Shown here piece by piece: positions 46,816 through 58,929 of a DNA stretch of 64,000 bases. Made by a program: the position numbers and the translations under genes. The notes under the pieces were generated by a model. The model saw only the letters and a list, made by a program, of their open reading frames with translations. It was not told the origin of the DNA and made no database searches. The number at the start of each line of letters is the position of its first letter. Position 1 is the stretch's first letter. This stretch comes from Deinandra increscens subsp. villosa (taxonomy: Eukaryota > Streptophyta > Magnoliopsida > Asterales > Asteraceae): the NCBI GenBank assembly GCA_039602395.1, contig JBCNJP010000006.1, positions 58,340,429 to 58,404,428 of the forward strand, given 5' to 3'.

Positions 46816-49448
46816 TGTCACACCCCCAAATCAACCACTAACGGAGTTTATACCGTTAAGGGGTGCGAGCAAACCAGGACCACAACCATTAGTTACAAAT
46901 ACTAAACGAATCAGAGTAAAGTCCAAACATTAATAATGAAAACCGTTTAACAGTACGCAGCGGAAAACATTGTCTTTAGCACTAACCACGTGCTTTACAA
47001 AATCAGTGTTTTAAATCCCCAATTAAGTTTAATCAAAAATAAAAGTCTTCATGTGCCATGCCAACCCGCTCCGGATACTCCTCAGCGATCTGCAAAAGTT
47101 TAAACCACGCAAGTGTCAACCTAACGGTTGGTGAGTTCACAGTGGGCTTGTCATGCAGTGGCCCGGTCTCATATGTCATAATCGTGTAAACATATTCTTA
47201 TGAAATATTCATTTGTGAAAAGCGATAATTAATGATATCCAAAATCATAGTATTGTGGTTTAGTAGAAGTATTGTCCGTAACCTAAGTTATCGGGTATGT
47301 ACTAGTTTTGTATAGTTAAAGTACTCAACCGATATCGCGGGTAGCTAATCCGTTGTTCCATGCACTAAGGAAGTTTGTACCAAAGCTGACCGATATTTGT
47401 AGGGGCAGAGCCTCCAGCTATTTTGTTTTGCGGACATATGTCATCGCGGCTTTGCCTCCCCCGTGTCCTCTCGGGATCACGGTCAGATAGGCTGATATTG
47501 TACCTCCGTGCACTCCCCGTGCCACGGGGCGGAGTTTGTCAAACTCCAGTTATCTACCCAACATCCCCTCGCTTTACAATTAATGGTACAATTAAGTTGA
47601 GGACTTTTTCAGTTATAAGGCAATCCTTAGAAATCATGTGATATCATGTGGTTTAGACTTTAACCTACACTAGCCATATTAAAACGGTTTTCCTTTGGGT
47701 TCTCATGAATCCCGAAAATATTTTCAGTTTTGTTTTAGAAATGGTTGTTTTAGTATTTCACAAGTGCTTCCCATAAAACACTTCAAGTTCGTCAAGTGGG
47801 TGCCAAGCACTCCCGAGTTCAAGTTCATCAAGTGGGTGCCAAGCACTCCCGAGTTCAAGTTCATCAGAGAGGTGCATAGCTCTCATAAGGTTGTCAGCGT
47901 TGTTTTTCATTAAGGTATTCAGTGTGTCCCAAACGGGCTCACAATAAACGGGTTAGTTACACTCACCTTTGGTTGCACTGCTACACTTGCTAAATAATCC
48001 AAGTATTGCTTAACGAAGACCTATGAACACGTTTAGGTCTTAAGTATTTGTTTTGTGTCTAATCTTTAACTTAACGTCACTATGGCCCATAACATAGCAC
48101 GTTGGAACTACGACTCGACATACCGACACACGACACCGATGGTTGATCATAAACAAGGGTTCATATACATCAGAAATCAAAGCATGTATCGTCATAGCAT
48201 AATCATGTAAGTCATGGCATAACATTCAAGTAAATTGCACAAGTTTGGATTCTGGTCTCAGTTTCGCTAGCAGTTTCGCTAGGCAGTTTCGCTGTGTGCA
48301 CGGGCAGCACTTTCGCTAGGTAATACCCGATGACACAGTTTCGCTAGGCTAGTTTCGCTCGAAACTGTTGGCACAGTTTCGCTAGCCTAGTTTCGCCCGA
48401 AACTGGTTTGAACTTTCGTTCAGGGAATTTCGCTTGGTAGTTTCGTCCGAACAGGTCTGGTTGGTTTACCCGGCGACACTACAGTTTCGCTACATAGTAT
48501 CGCTGGATGAAGACATACATAATTTCGCTGCTTAATTTCGCCCAGAGAACACACAGTGTCGCTGGTCGCGAAAAACTCACAAATCAGCCTAAAAATCAAT
48601 CTAGCAGCTTCCATATTTCATGTAATTCAATATCTAGCATGCATAATCATTTACCAACATAAATCAGTAAGCTTTAACACCTTAAACATGGGTTTTCATC
48701 ATCAAATCACCCAAAAAAACACATTTTAAACCTAAAATGACTAAAATGGCATAATTCTTCATTATGGATGGATTTCAAACGTAAAGTTACTGACTTTATG
48801 ATAGATCTAGCATTCCTAAGCAACATATCAAGAGATCAGGTGATTACATGAAGATTCAAGCATGCTTTTTAAGAAAACACATAGAAATACATAAAGAATG
48901 GTTTTGGGACTCACGATTCAATCTAGGGCTTGAATGGATGAGATGAGATGATGGTTCCTTGATGGTTTTCTTGACTGACCAGAAATCTCGAGTGAGCAGA
49001 TGAGAGTGGTGTGTGTGTTTTGTATGAAATGAGGCAAAAATGAGATCTCTAGGGTTTTATGTTATTATATATCAGGGGCTAGTTTCGCTGGCTAGTTTCG
49101 CTGGCCAAGCGAAACTGACTCTGTAAGTCAAAGGTTAAGCTAGTCGGGCGACACTATAGTTTCGCCCGGTAGTTTCGCTGGGACCCAAAAGTGACCAATT
49201 TACATTCTAAGCAAGATAAGCATGGTTCATGAATTTCACGCAATTACACAATTAATCAACAAACATGTTGCACATACATCCTCATAGAGACAATTCAATA
49301 AATAAACACATATGGACGGGTTCGGTGATCAACCAAAGGTCGTGGACGTATTCGGCCTAGTTAAGCATTAGTTACTAAGTTAACACTTATAACGTAACTA
49401 ACGGAGATTGTCTAACGGAAGTAAACCTTGAAATTATCGGATGTCACA
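46816..49448 (-). repeat. 5' LTR of the gypsy element
   Basis: 2,633 bp partner of 33321-35954 with the same tandem units and GTTTCGCT clusters (48258-48570, 49078-49182). One single-base deletion and about 20 substitutions by eye. Confidence 0.93.
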
Positions 49449-50304
49449 GAATGTCTATAGGAAATGTTACTATCTTGCAGATGGCATCTATCCTGCATGG
49501 TCAACACTTGTGAAGAGTTTCACATATCCCCCTGAGAACAACTTGAAGATGAGGTACTTTAAGCGTCGACAAGAGTCTGTCAGGAAAGATGTTGAGAGGG
49601 CATTTGGTGTTCACCAGTCTAGGTGGGGAATAATTAGAGGACCATCAAGGTCAATGGATCTACCATATATTGGTGATATTATGTTGGCATGCATCATCCT
49701 ACACAATATGATTGTGGAAGATGAAGGACGTGATGTGTTGAATTGGACTCCTGATGATTGTACACCTCCTCCACCTCCATATAATCATGGGGCACCTCAA
49801 GCATTTGTCCATAACCTTGAGAGGTTCATAGACCTGCGTGCTAGGGATCAGCATACGGCTCTAAGAAACGATTTTGTCGAGCATCTTTGGGCAAACAAGC
49901 CGGTGTGGGATGAAGATTAGTGCATCTTTGCTCAAGGCCTTACTTTGAATCTGTTTGTGTTTCCTTTCAGTTATTGAATAAGTTGTGTTTCCTTTCAGTT
50001 ATTGAATAAGTTGTGTTTCCTTTCAGTTGTTGAGTTCTCAATTAAAACATAATTAGATTGTGAAGCAACCTAAGATACTTATTAAAACTGAAATACAACC
50101 TAAGCTAATTATTCAAACTGAAACACAAACATGAAACAGACAACCTAACCATTACACACACACGTAGATTATTAACCATGAAACGAGTTATCAGACGAGT
50201 AGCCGTTGTAGCCATCTGAGACGTAGTCCTCTGGATAGTGTACTTGTCCATAGTACCAAGCCTCAAAATCATCAAGGTTGTTCATCCTAGGTTCAGCATT
50301 TGAA

Positions 50305-50733
50305 TTAAGAAAATCCCCAGCTTCTGCTTCTGCTTCCCTTCCCTTTGCAACTCAAAGATGACTTCCACTCTTCAGCATGGTCATCATCAACAAATGGTGG
50401 GGATGGTGTACGACCAACACGAGGTTGTCGTACTCTTCTTGCAGCAGCATTGCTTGACTCGCCGCAGTGGAGGTTGTTCATTTGGGTGATTGGTGGAGGT
50501 GGTGGTGGTTGGTAAGGTGGAGGTGGTGGTGGTTGGTAAGGTGGAGGTGGTGGTGGTTGGTGATGATGGTGGTGGTGGTGCTGGTGCTGGTGGAGGTGAT
50601 GGTGGATGTGGTTGAACTGGTTGGGTACTTGAGCTTGAGGTGGTGGTGGTGGTGATGGAAGTTGTTGTTCATAGCGGGTTAACCACAACATCCGGTAGTG
50701 CTCTGAGACATCTTCAGGAGGTGTGCTAGACAT
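50305..50733 (-). CDS. Harbinger second protein, His/Pro-rich, possibly truncated
   Basis: 142 aa from ATG 50733 to a stop at 50305. Contains runs of His (near residues 43-58) and repeated QPPPPPPY units, then a basic stretch (ARRVRQPRVGRT) and TPSPPFVDDDHAEEW. Plant PIF/Harbinger elements normally carry a second, Myb/trihelix-like DNA-binding protein; I do not see that domain, so this is either a shortened copy or a divergent type. It is convergent to the transposase and has a TATAAATA box about 60 bases upstream. The low-complexity repeats mean the exact frame should be treated with care. Confidence 0.5.
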   Translation of the reverse strand: MSSTPPEDVSEHYRMLWLTRYEQQLPSPPPPPQAQVPNQFNHIHHHLHQHQHHHHHHHQPPPPPPYQPPPPPPYQPPPPPPITQMNNLHCGESSNAAARRVRQPRVGRTPSPPFVDDDHAEEWKSSLSCKGKGSRSRSWGFS

Positions 50734-50793
50734 GGTGGTGGTAGAGGTTGGTTGATGGTGGTGAAATGAAACTAGATGTGTGAATCTGAGTTC

Positions 50794-50801
50794 TATTTAT
50801 A
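50794..50801 (-). promoter_or_regulatory. TATA box of the second Harbinger gene
   Basis: TATAAATA on the minus strand, about 60 bases upstream of the ATG at 50733; identical to the box before the transposase. Confidence 0.5.
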
Positions 50802-51212
50802 ACCTTTTGGAAACTAGCCGTTGGCTAAAATATCTAAGTTTGAAAAACTAGCCGTTGGCTATTAAATAATATTATTTTAAATGGTTTAATATTCAAATAA
50901 TAATGATTGAAAATTTGAATAAATATTTATTTATTTATTTATTTTATAAAAAAATATATTATTTTAATTATGTCGATAAGTTTTTTTTTAATATTAAAAT
51001 AATATACGTTTTAAATAAAAGAATTAATTTGTTAACTAGTTTTTAAAATAAAGATTAAATAAAATGGTGATGTGGAAAGTAAATGGTGGTATGTGGGAAG
51101 TACTTGATGTGGAAAAAAAGTGGGTTTTGTGGTATGTGGGAAGTACATGATGTGGCATGCTGACTGAACCAAAAAGGTGGTATGTGGGTAGTTGTTGATG
51201 TGGGTGGTCTTA

Positions 51213-51626
51213 CTCTTGCATCGACAAACCAAGATTCTAAGCAATCATAATCAAATATGAAAGGCTTACAAAATACATCCACAGTCATAATCAAATATAA
51301 AATATCTATATCCTTATAATATATATATATTTATTATTATTTTTTTCTCTTTCCTTTATTTACAACTACAATTAAATAATATATTTTTATATCATTTTAT
51401 TTCTTTCACTCACAACCAAACCTCAAATTTTACAGAATTTATAGTTTTTTTTATAAATATACAGATTTTTAATATAATTTATCTTTCCTTCACTCACCAT
51501 CACTTACAACTAAACCTTAAATATTAAAGACTACACTCACATAAATTATACAAACGGTCTGTGAATGCTAAACAAATTAATATACTAAAAATTTTAATAT
51601 TCTAAAACATGCTAAATAGACAACCC
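51213..51626. other. AT-rich DNA with MITE fragments
   Basis: Around 51390-51570 are phrases (TCACTCACAACCAAACCTCA, CTGTGAATGCT) shared with the Tourist-like MITEs nearby, so this is a rearranged remnant. No gene. Confidence 0.5.
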
Positions 51627-51629
51627 TTA

Positions 51630-51897
51630 GAGCATTCACAACCCACTCCCTAAAATTATGTGTATATAGTCCTCAAAATTTAGAGTGTGGTTTTGAGTGG
51701 ATGAGAGATAAAAAGTTACTATTCATCCCTATATTTGGGGAAAAACTGATGATTTTCTAAAATTTGGAGTTTTGTTTAATTATGACTATGAGTGGAAGAA
51801 AAATAAAAAGTAATGATTATGAGTGGAAGAAAAATAAAAAGTAATGATTAAAATATAAATTACAGGGATGCGGATGTGGAACGGGCTGTGAATGCTC
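51630..51897. mobile_element. Tourist-like MITE
   Basis: TTA duplications on both sides (51627-51629 and 51898-51900). The ends GAGCATTCACAACCC and the complement of GAGCATTCACAGCCC are inverted. A 35-bp unit (GAGTGGAAGAAAAATAAAAA) is tandemly doubled inside. 268 bp; TTA target and size fit Harbinger-derived MITEs. Confidence 0.85.
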
Positions 51898-52196
51898 TTA
51901 GTATTAAATCTACATTCTACCTACTCTAATAAATGATTACGTTGTTGCCACATGTCACTCTCATGTTCATCTTCATTCCCATATTAAATATCAGTATTCT
52001 TATCTATTAAATAATAATAATTTCAAACTGCTATATTATACAATTATATATAAAATATATAAATCTTCTTATTCTAATAATTTATTTAAACTTAATAAAT
52101 TAAAATAAGATTTTAATTATATTTTATCTTAAAATGTAATTTTATATTGCTTAATCTTTATTATTATTTATTTTATATTTTTAAATATTCATTATT

Positions 52197-52300
52197 TCTT
52201 ATTTCACAAATGGTTAATGACAATTAATAAACAAACTTTTCACTTACCTACTCTAATAAAGTTTGTTTATTAATTGTCATTAACCATTTGTGAAATAAGA
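52197..52300. repeat. Perfect 42-bp inverted repeat with 20-bp loop
   Basis: The left arm 52197-52238 (TCTTATTTCACAAATGG...) and right arm 52259-52300 are exact complements, with a 20-base spacer. RNA or single-stranded DNA here would fold into a long hairpin. Confidence 0.9.
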
Positions 52301-52488
52301 TTTAATAACAACTTTGAACTTTCAGATCTTCCAGATGTATTTTCAAAGTTGTTATTAAATCTATTTATTTGATTGAAAATACATCTATAATAAACAAACT
52401 TTTTTTGATACACAGGAGTCTCAGATTTAATAACAACTTTGAACTTCCAGATCTTACAGATGTATTTTCAATCAAATAAATAGAATTA
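52298..52488. repeat. Interleaved direct and inverted copies next to the hairpin
   Basis: A 48-base block starting AGATTTAATAACAACTTTGA occurs at 52298-52345 and again at 52423-52470. Between them lies an inverted copy of its ends (AAGTTGTTATTAAATCT, GAAAATACATCT). The right end of the hairpin overlaps the first copy. Confidence 0.8.
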
Positions 52489-52746
52489 AAGAAATTATAA
52501 TCTGATCTGAAGAGTTTTACCAATTGTCATAATAATAAAAACAGACTGAGAGCTATACAATCGGATTAGTTTTAACGGACTACATTTGAAAAAATTAATG
52601 GTAGCACAGACCTTCACACGAATTCCGTAATGCATCAGTGCTCGACCTGAAAAAAAAAATCAAACTTTTAAGCGTCTAACCTAACAAATACGCATACATG
52701 AAGTTTTCAGCCATAATGTGCTTAAAGAAAACTAATGTGTCTAATC

Positions 52747-53260
52747 CAAGGGCGGACTTACTAAGAGGGCCCGCTACCCCTGAACTTTTACTGCGATGTG
52801 TACATTTTTTTTAATGTTTTCGGTATTTTGCTACCCCTGAAACGATCTTTTCGTTAAACATTTTATGGTTTTTATTTAAATCCCGACATAAAAATAAGAT
52901 CAAAAGGTCGTTAATTAATTGAAACCAAACAAATAACATGTTTGTGCAATTTAAAAATACAAGTTTTTTTTAGGGAGTGAAGTGAACCAAATGGAGTGGA
53001 TAACATGATTACATCGACCTTTAAAACCGACATATTTTGCCCCTCAAATCTAACTTAATGTATTTTTCGGGCAGAAAATTCTGATGCATTTTTAATGAAG
53101 GACTTTTGTCCAAAATTAAAAAATTTCTTGACCCCAACCATGGGCTACCGCCCCTTGGACCCCGCTTTTCTTGGGGGCACTGCCCCGAACCTCCGTTAAT
53201 CCCAACAGTTTTTTTTTTTTGTAATGCTACCCTTGAATTTTTTTTCTAAATCCGCACCTG
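52747..53260. mobile_element. hAT-type non-autonomous element
   Basis: An exact 8-bp duplication, GTCTAATC, flanks it (52739-52746 and 53261-53268). The ends CAAGGGCGGACTTA and the complement of CAGGTGCGGATTTA are inverted. A GC-rich phrase, GCCCCTTGGACCCCGC, lies at 53149-53165. 514 bp, no transposase. Confidence 0.85.
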
Positions 53261-53514
53261 GTCTAATCACACAATTTCCTAGAAAGACTCGTGTTCAATC
53301 AGATTAGCAGTACGTAACAAATCCACACATGATTCAAATCGCAAAACACCACCTAAAACTTCCAAATCACATATTTGAATTTATATATATAAACCGTTAA
53401 CACATACAATCAATAACACAAAGCAACAGATTTTAACTTCTTAATTAGTTCATGACTTGCTATATATTTTTTCTGTGTTTTTTTTTTCTTATTATATATA
53501 TAAGAATCAAAATT

Positions 53515-54486
53515 AATAGATGAATAGTGAAGTTTTTGTTTCTCATAGTTTGGCCACGTGACTTTGGTGTTTTGACGTTTTCTATCTCTAAACTTTTACA
53601 ATTTGTTTTCTTTTTTTAATGAAATAGTAAACTTTAGTTTTTTATAGTTTGGCCACATATGTTTCATACTTTTACGTTTTCTACCCTCTAACTGTTAAAG
53701 TTTTTTAGTTTTGTTTTAAGTTTTGTTGTATTCTACTTTGGCCTCGAAACTTTTAACTTTTCTACTTTCGTTTTTAGTATACTTTTATTTTTTATACTTT
53801 TATCACGAATCACGAGAATTTTATACTTTTACGTTTTATACCCCTTAACTTTTTTACTTTCGTTTTTTATTCGACTAATTTCATTTTTTAGTATACTTTT
53901 AGAGTTTTTGACTTTGACGATGACTTTTTTCATAGTTTATACTTCGTTGAAGTTTTTTTTTTGTTTTAAGTTTTGTTGTCTTTTACTTTGGTCACGAAAC
54001 TTTTAACTTTCTATTTTCGTTTTTAGTATACTTTTATATTTTATACTTTTACTACAAGACTTTTAAAATTTTACGTTTTATACCCCTTAACTTTTTAACT
54101 CTCTAACTTTTAAAGTTTTTCTTTTTTGTTTTAAGTTTTGTTGTCTTCTATTTTGACCACGAAACTTTTAACTTTCCTACTACTTCTTTTTAGTTTTATA
54201 CGGTCTAACTTATAATTTTATACTTTCATCACGAGACTTTTAGACTTTTACGTTTTATACCACTTAACTTTTTTAACTTTCGTTGAGCATACAAATTTAA
54301 CGCCGCGCACCACGAGACTTTTAGACTTTTACGTTTTATACCCCTTAACTTTTTAACTTTTTTATAGTTTTTATACTTTCACCATGAGACTTTTAGACTT
54401 TTACATTTTAGACCACTTAATTTTTAGACTTTCGTTCAGTATACAAATTCAACCCCGCAGCAATGCGCGGGGTGGTAACCATCTCG
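53515..54486 (+). mobile_element. Helitron-like element (copy 3)
   Basis: Starts near GATGAATAGTGAAGTTTTTG, runs through the same TTTTAGTATACTTTTAT-type units as 23250-24167, and ends in CCCCGCAGCAATGCGCGGGG, ten bases, CTCG and T. Non-autonomous. Confidence 0.5.
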
Positions 54487-55439
54487 TTATTATAGACGGG
54501 CAGATGCAATCAACTTCTTAACAAAGCCCCACTTTAAATGTATGAATAAAATTTTATTTTCTTTGTTGTAGCTCCAAAACCTAAGAGGCAGCCAGTTTAA
54601 CAACCATGATGCAAAACCAACATTTGGGTTTTACTGCATCATGTACTTCTTATTACAAACAACTCCGCGATTATAGGGTTAATATGCTTCAACATGCGGG
54701 TATGGTATACCGTATATAAGGATGAGTATATAAAACATTAAACAAGTTACATGTAACAAAATCATCATTAATCTTGACAATATTTCAAAGTCAAATTGAA
54801 TGTTCTAAAATACTTATAAGTTGTGTCAGTTTGAAAAATAATAAAGGGCTGATCATGACTTGTTTCTAAACCTGAAAAGGGAATTACGACATATTTGACT
54901 ATGTGATCAACTCTCTCATTTTGACTTTTAAGGAACTATATGAAAATTAACATGTCTATGCGCAAGCTCGCATTTGTGCTTCCGTGAATTTTGAGTTAAA
55001 TATATGAGATTTAGGTGGTATTACCTAAAATAAAACAAGCAAAGAAAGAACATGAAAAAAAATGATTTTCTTTAAAATAAAATTGTACATGAGTTCGAAA
55101 ACCATACTCTCAAATAAAATAAATAAATAAAATTCTTTTATGAGTTGTAACCAAATTTATCAGTATTTATTTGGTAAGTGGTAACTAGGGTTATTTACAC
55201 ATACATGTTCTTAACGTAAATTTAATAAATAAATAATGAAATAAATAAATAAATAAATATATGTATATACATACTAGTCAATGATCAGTTAAAGGTTACT
55301 AAATGAGGAAACTTTTTAGAATCTATAATTTTTATACACAACGATTGGTGCATTTTCAATGAATGTTGATGGTATAAGAATGTTAGGATACATATATGAG
55401 AATGTTTAGAATACTAAAACTCCGAAACTACTAATTTGG
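54487..55439. other. AT-rich DNA between two Helitron-like copies
   Basis: No gene, tRNA or clear element boundary seen. Confidence 0.5.
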
Positions 55440-56224
55440 AAGTTGAATAGTATATTTTTATTTCTTATAGTTTGGTCACAATACTTTGAGGCTTTGACGC
55501 TTTCTACCCCTTAAACTTTTACAATTTGTTTTTTTTAACGAAATAGTAAACTTTTGGTTTTCATAGTTTGGCCACATATGTTTCATACTCTTACGTTTTG
55601 TACCCTTTAACCTTTAAAGTTTTTTTTTTGTTTTAAGTTTTGTTGTCTTCTACTTTGGCCACGAGACTTTTAACTTTTCAACTTTCGTTTTTAGTATATT
55701 TTTATACTTTATATTTTCACTACAAGACTTTTAGACTTTCACGTTTTATACCCCTTAACTTTTTTACCCTCTAACTTTTAAAGTTTTTTTTTTGTTTTAA
55801 GTTTTGTTTTCTTCTACTTTGGCCACGAAACTTTAAACTTTTCTACTTTCATTTCTAGTATACTTTATAGTTTTATACTTTCACCACGAGACTTTTAGAC
55901 TTTTACGTTTTATACCTCTTAACTTAGTATATTTTTATAGTTTTATACTTTCACCACGAGACTTATAGACTTTTACGTTTTATACTCCTTAACATTTTAA
56001 CCCTCTAACTTTTAAAGTTTTTATTTTTGTTTTAAGTTTTTTTGTCTTCTACTTTTGACACGAAACTTTTAACTTTTCTACGTTCGCTTTTAGTATACTT
56101 CTATAGTTTTATACTTTCACCACGAGACTTTTAAACTTTTACGTTTTAGACCACTTAACTTTTTGACTTTTGTTCAGCATAGAAATTCAACCCCGCAGCA
56201 ATGCGCAGGATGGTAAACATCTCG
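55440..56224 (+). mobile_element. Helitron-like element (copy 4)
   Basis: Similar start (GTTGAATAGTATATTTTTA) and internal units as the other copies. Ends CCCCGCAGCAATGCGCAGGA, ten bases, CTCG and T. The hairpin stem has a mismatch (GCAGG for GCGGG). Confidence 0.48.
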
Positions 56225-56589
56225 TTATAAATAAGGAAACTTTGATGATGTAAATATTACAAAACATGATAACTAGATACATAACTTGCATGGTAACTAT
56301 TCTGATATTGTTAGGATGTCAAATAGTTACTATTAATACGATTTCACTTGAGTTACTATGCATAGATGGAAGTTGTCCATAAATTTTTGAAAATAGTAAC
56401 TTTAACACTTAAACATTGTTCAAATGTGGTAGTGGAGTATGCTACTTGTTAACACTTTAAAAACACCTTTAGGTGCATGCTAGAATATTTGCAACGTGTG
56501 CTTACATGTTATGGGCATAATCTGCTATAAATAGAAACCTACTATTTAAGGAAACTTTCCCAAATTGGAAACCTAAAATAAACTATTCA

Positions 56590-57643
56590 ACACAACTATT
56601 GAATGAGTCACCAACGTGTCCTCAGGTCTGATTTGGATCGACATAGGTGTTCTCACAATGTAGTCTTAGACAATTTTTGTAAAACTCCCCGAGTACTCCC
56701 CAAGTACTTTTCGCCTACGCCTAGTACTCCCCGAGTACTCCCCATATTCTCTGAGTAGTCCCTTGACTTGACTTAGGCAAGTACTCTCAACTCCCTTATC
56801 GACCAACTTGGGAGCATCTAACGCCTTTTCCTGCCATGTTGACACACAAGTGCATCTATAGGTGATTCGTAGGAATCATCACCTTTCTATAGTTTCGTGC
56901 CGAGCTATATAACACAACTCCCCTATCGACCGACTTGGGAGTATCTCTTTGAGAGAGAAACATGTTTATAACAGACAAAGTAGTAATATTGTGTCACTAT
57001 TCATTGACGTGCTCATATAACACAACTGTAAGTCTTTACATTATCGAACCGTTAGTTATTAGAAAGCGAGGTAATCTTGAGTAGTACTACTGGGTTTGAC
57101 AAACCCCACCCGCGTTAGTCGCTCTAACTCGACTGGCGGTCAAACAGGTGTAAAGTTAACATATACAGTATCACAATCGTTTGTGTTAGACGTGGTGAAA
57201 AGGCAAAACAAGCGCAAAACAATCAGCTTCGGTCGCGAGACACATAGTGATAGTATTTATATGGCCTAGCTAGTTATTGAGATGACCATATTATATTTTA
57301 CTAACACTTTTACCTACATTATGTTTTTATCTTATGAACACATCATCTTTACGCTCACACACTTAGCATGTTTTTCATAGGTATCTGAGGTACAAGGACA
57401 CGTTAGGGTGCATACTTACTCTAGAGTCATCAAACATTCAATTTATTTACTTATATGATGTTGGGTGCGTGTTTTACGTAACACTTATGGTTTTTACTTT
57501 ACATTATGCTTCCGCATATTTTTTAAACTGTGTGGTGTTTTCTTAAACTTATTTTTCACGGGTTAGTATGACTAATGACTCGGATGTTGGTTTGTCACAC
57601 ACCTCGCGGTAACACTTTGCAAGTGAAAATTCGAGGGTGTGAC
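56590..57643 (-). repeat. Possible gypsy LTR fragment or solo LTR
   Basis: On the minus strand it begins TGTCACACCCTCGAATTTTC at 57643, close to the TGTCACACCC start of the gypsy LTR at 46816. A nearby GAGGTGTGTGACA phrase repeats the terminus. The other end and a target duplication were not found; the rest (56225-57643) has no gene. Confidence 0.4.
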
Positions 57644-57787
57644 ATCAATAATATTAAAACCATGTTTAATCAAAATTATGTTGTAATTTATATATAGGGT
57701 TATTGCATATATCCCCTTACAAAGTTGAAGTATTGCATATTTACTCAACATAAAAAAATCAATTGCGTATTTCCCCTTCCATATCTA

Positions 57788-58593
57788 GGGAGAGGTTCAA
57801 ATGAGAAGTTTGTTTTGAATACGAGGGATAAGAAGTAATTTCAGCCCTTGGATCTTGATCTAATAAAAAAATGAGGGGTATTTTAGTCTTAGCCATCTTT
57901 GTTGACTTTTTACCCACTTCCCCTATTTTTTTAAAACATTTATAATTTTCACATACGGCATTATTTTTTTTTAAATTACACCATAAAAACGATCATTTTT
58001 TATTTTTAAAACGCGTATAGTGTTGCTATATATAACAAAATTACTTTTTTGACTTTTGACACAATGTTCAGATCATTGTGTCATTGTGTCAAAATGTTCA
58101 TTTTATTGTGTCATTGTGTCAAAAGTATATATATGGTGTTGTTATATACAAAATTAAATACTCTTTCGGTTTTTTGACACCATATGATACAATGATCTGA
58201 ACATTTTGACAAAATATGACACAATGATCCGAACATTTTTGACACAATATGACACAATAATCTGAACATTTTGATACAATTGAAAGAGTAAAAATTTTAA
58301 TTTTATATATAACAACACTGTACGCGTTTGAAAGATAAAAAACGCTCGTTTTTATGGTGTAATTTAAAAAATAAATGATGTCGTATCTAAAAGTTATGAA
58401 AGTTTAAAAAATGGAGGGAATTTGGTGAAAAAAATCAAAAATGTCCTTCTATCTTTTGTTTTCTTTAGTTTTTCTCTCTAATCCTACACAGGAAAATTTT
58501 GGGCCATAAATCTTCATTTAGTTGAAGATCTAATGGCTATGATTATTTCTTATCATTCTTATCCAAACTAAACTTCTCACAATAACCTCACCC
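57788..58593. mobile_element. Foldback MULE-type element nested in the MULE left end
   Basis: TCCATATCTA is duplicated exactly (57778-57787 and 58594-58603), 9-10 bp as in Mutator-type elements. The ends GGGAGAGGTTCAAATGAGAA and the complement of GGGTGAGGTTATTGTGAGAA are inverted. The inner parts are also inverted and include many TGACACAAT(A/G) units on either arm. No coding. Confidence 0.8.
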
Positions 58594-58929
58594 TCCATAT
58601 CTAATAATATTGCATATATACCCAATTTAGTTATTCTCATTAAAAACACATTAGATAATGACTATTATACCCTTGCTTAACCTACTAAAACTAAAAATTG
58701 CATTTATACCCAAGATTAAAATTTTACAAAAGTAAGGAACTGACAAAGCAACAAATAGTTAAATTTCTACAAATAGTCAATTTGTACACACACAGATCGA
58801 AACACAAAATACAGTCCCAGTTTGTTGAATTTTACAAAGCATACATTTGACCAAGTCAAACACAAAATATAACCTTAAGTTTGTTGAATTCTAGAGTTTT
58901 AACATATCAAAATAAGACAAATAATCGAA

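Larger units (their letters stand above)
33321..49448 (-). mobile_element. Ty3/gypsy retrotransposon (Tekay/Del-like chromovirus), nested in Harbinger
   Basis: Flanked by exact GAATG duplications (33316-33320 and 49449-49453). The LTRs are 2.63 kb, begin TGTCACACCCCC and differ by about 20 positions by eye. On the minus strand the order is 5' LTR, primer site TGGTATCAGAGC (complement at 46801-46812), gag-pol in gypsy order (RT, RNase H, integrase), polypurine AAGGGGATGA next to 35955, 3' LTR. It contains a second LTR element at 36264-41676. Without it the gypsy element is about 10.7 kb. Lineage is judged from the integrase tail and is less certain than the superfamily. Confidence 0.93.
32445..49920 (+). 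pseudogene. PIF/Harbinger transposase, split and mutated
   Basis: Two parts, 32445-33320 and 49454-49920, join across the gypsy insertion with the frame restored once the GAATG duplication is counted once. DDE residues are visible: first Asp in GSIDCMHW, second in LADGIYP, Glu in VERAFG. It starts at ATG 32445 and ends DED-stop at 49920. Damage before the insertion: TAG at 32787-32789, TGA at 33198-33200 (where the family has Trp) and a one-base loss near 33225 in the GSxNDINV region. Some of this may postdate loss of activity. Related host proteins (ALP1-like) exist, but the TTA duplication and inverted ends make this a transposon gene. Confidence 0.88.
31940..51209. mobile_element. PIF/Harbinger DNA transposon, interrupted by a 16-kb insertion
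   Basis: The 3-bp duplication TTA lies on both sides (31937-31939 and 51210-51212). The ends GACTATCCACATCAA and the complement of GACCACCCACATCAA are inverted. TTA targets and a DDE_Tnp_4 transposase define the PIF/Harbinger superfamily. Without the gypsy insertion (33321-49448 plus one GAATG) the element is about 3.14 kb. It has the usual two genes, here convergent: transposase on plus and a second protein on minus, each with a TATAAATA box. The left subterminal region is packed with CGTACGTACGT. Confidence 0.88.

Noticed and set aside
50467..50672. Trp/Val-rich and His-rich frames near the second Harbinger gene
   Set aside because: Alternative-frame readings of a GGTGGTGGT-type simple repeat.
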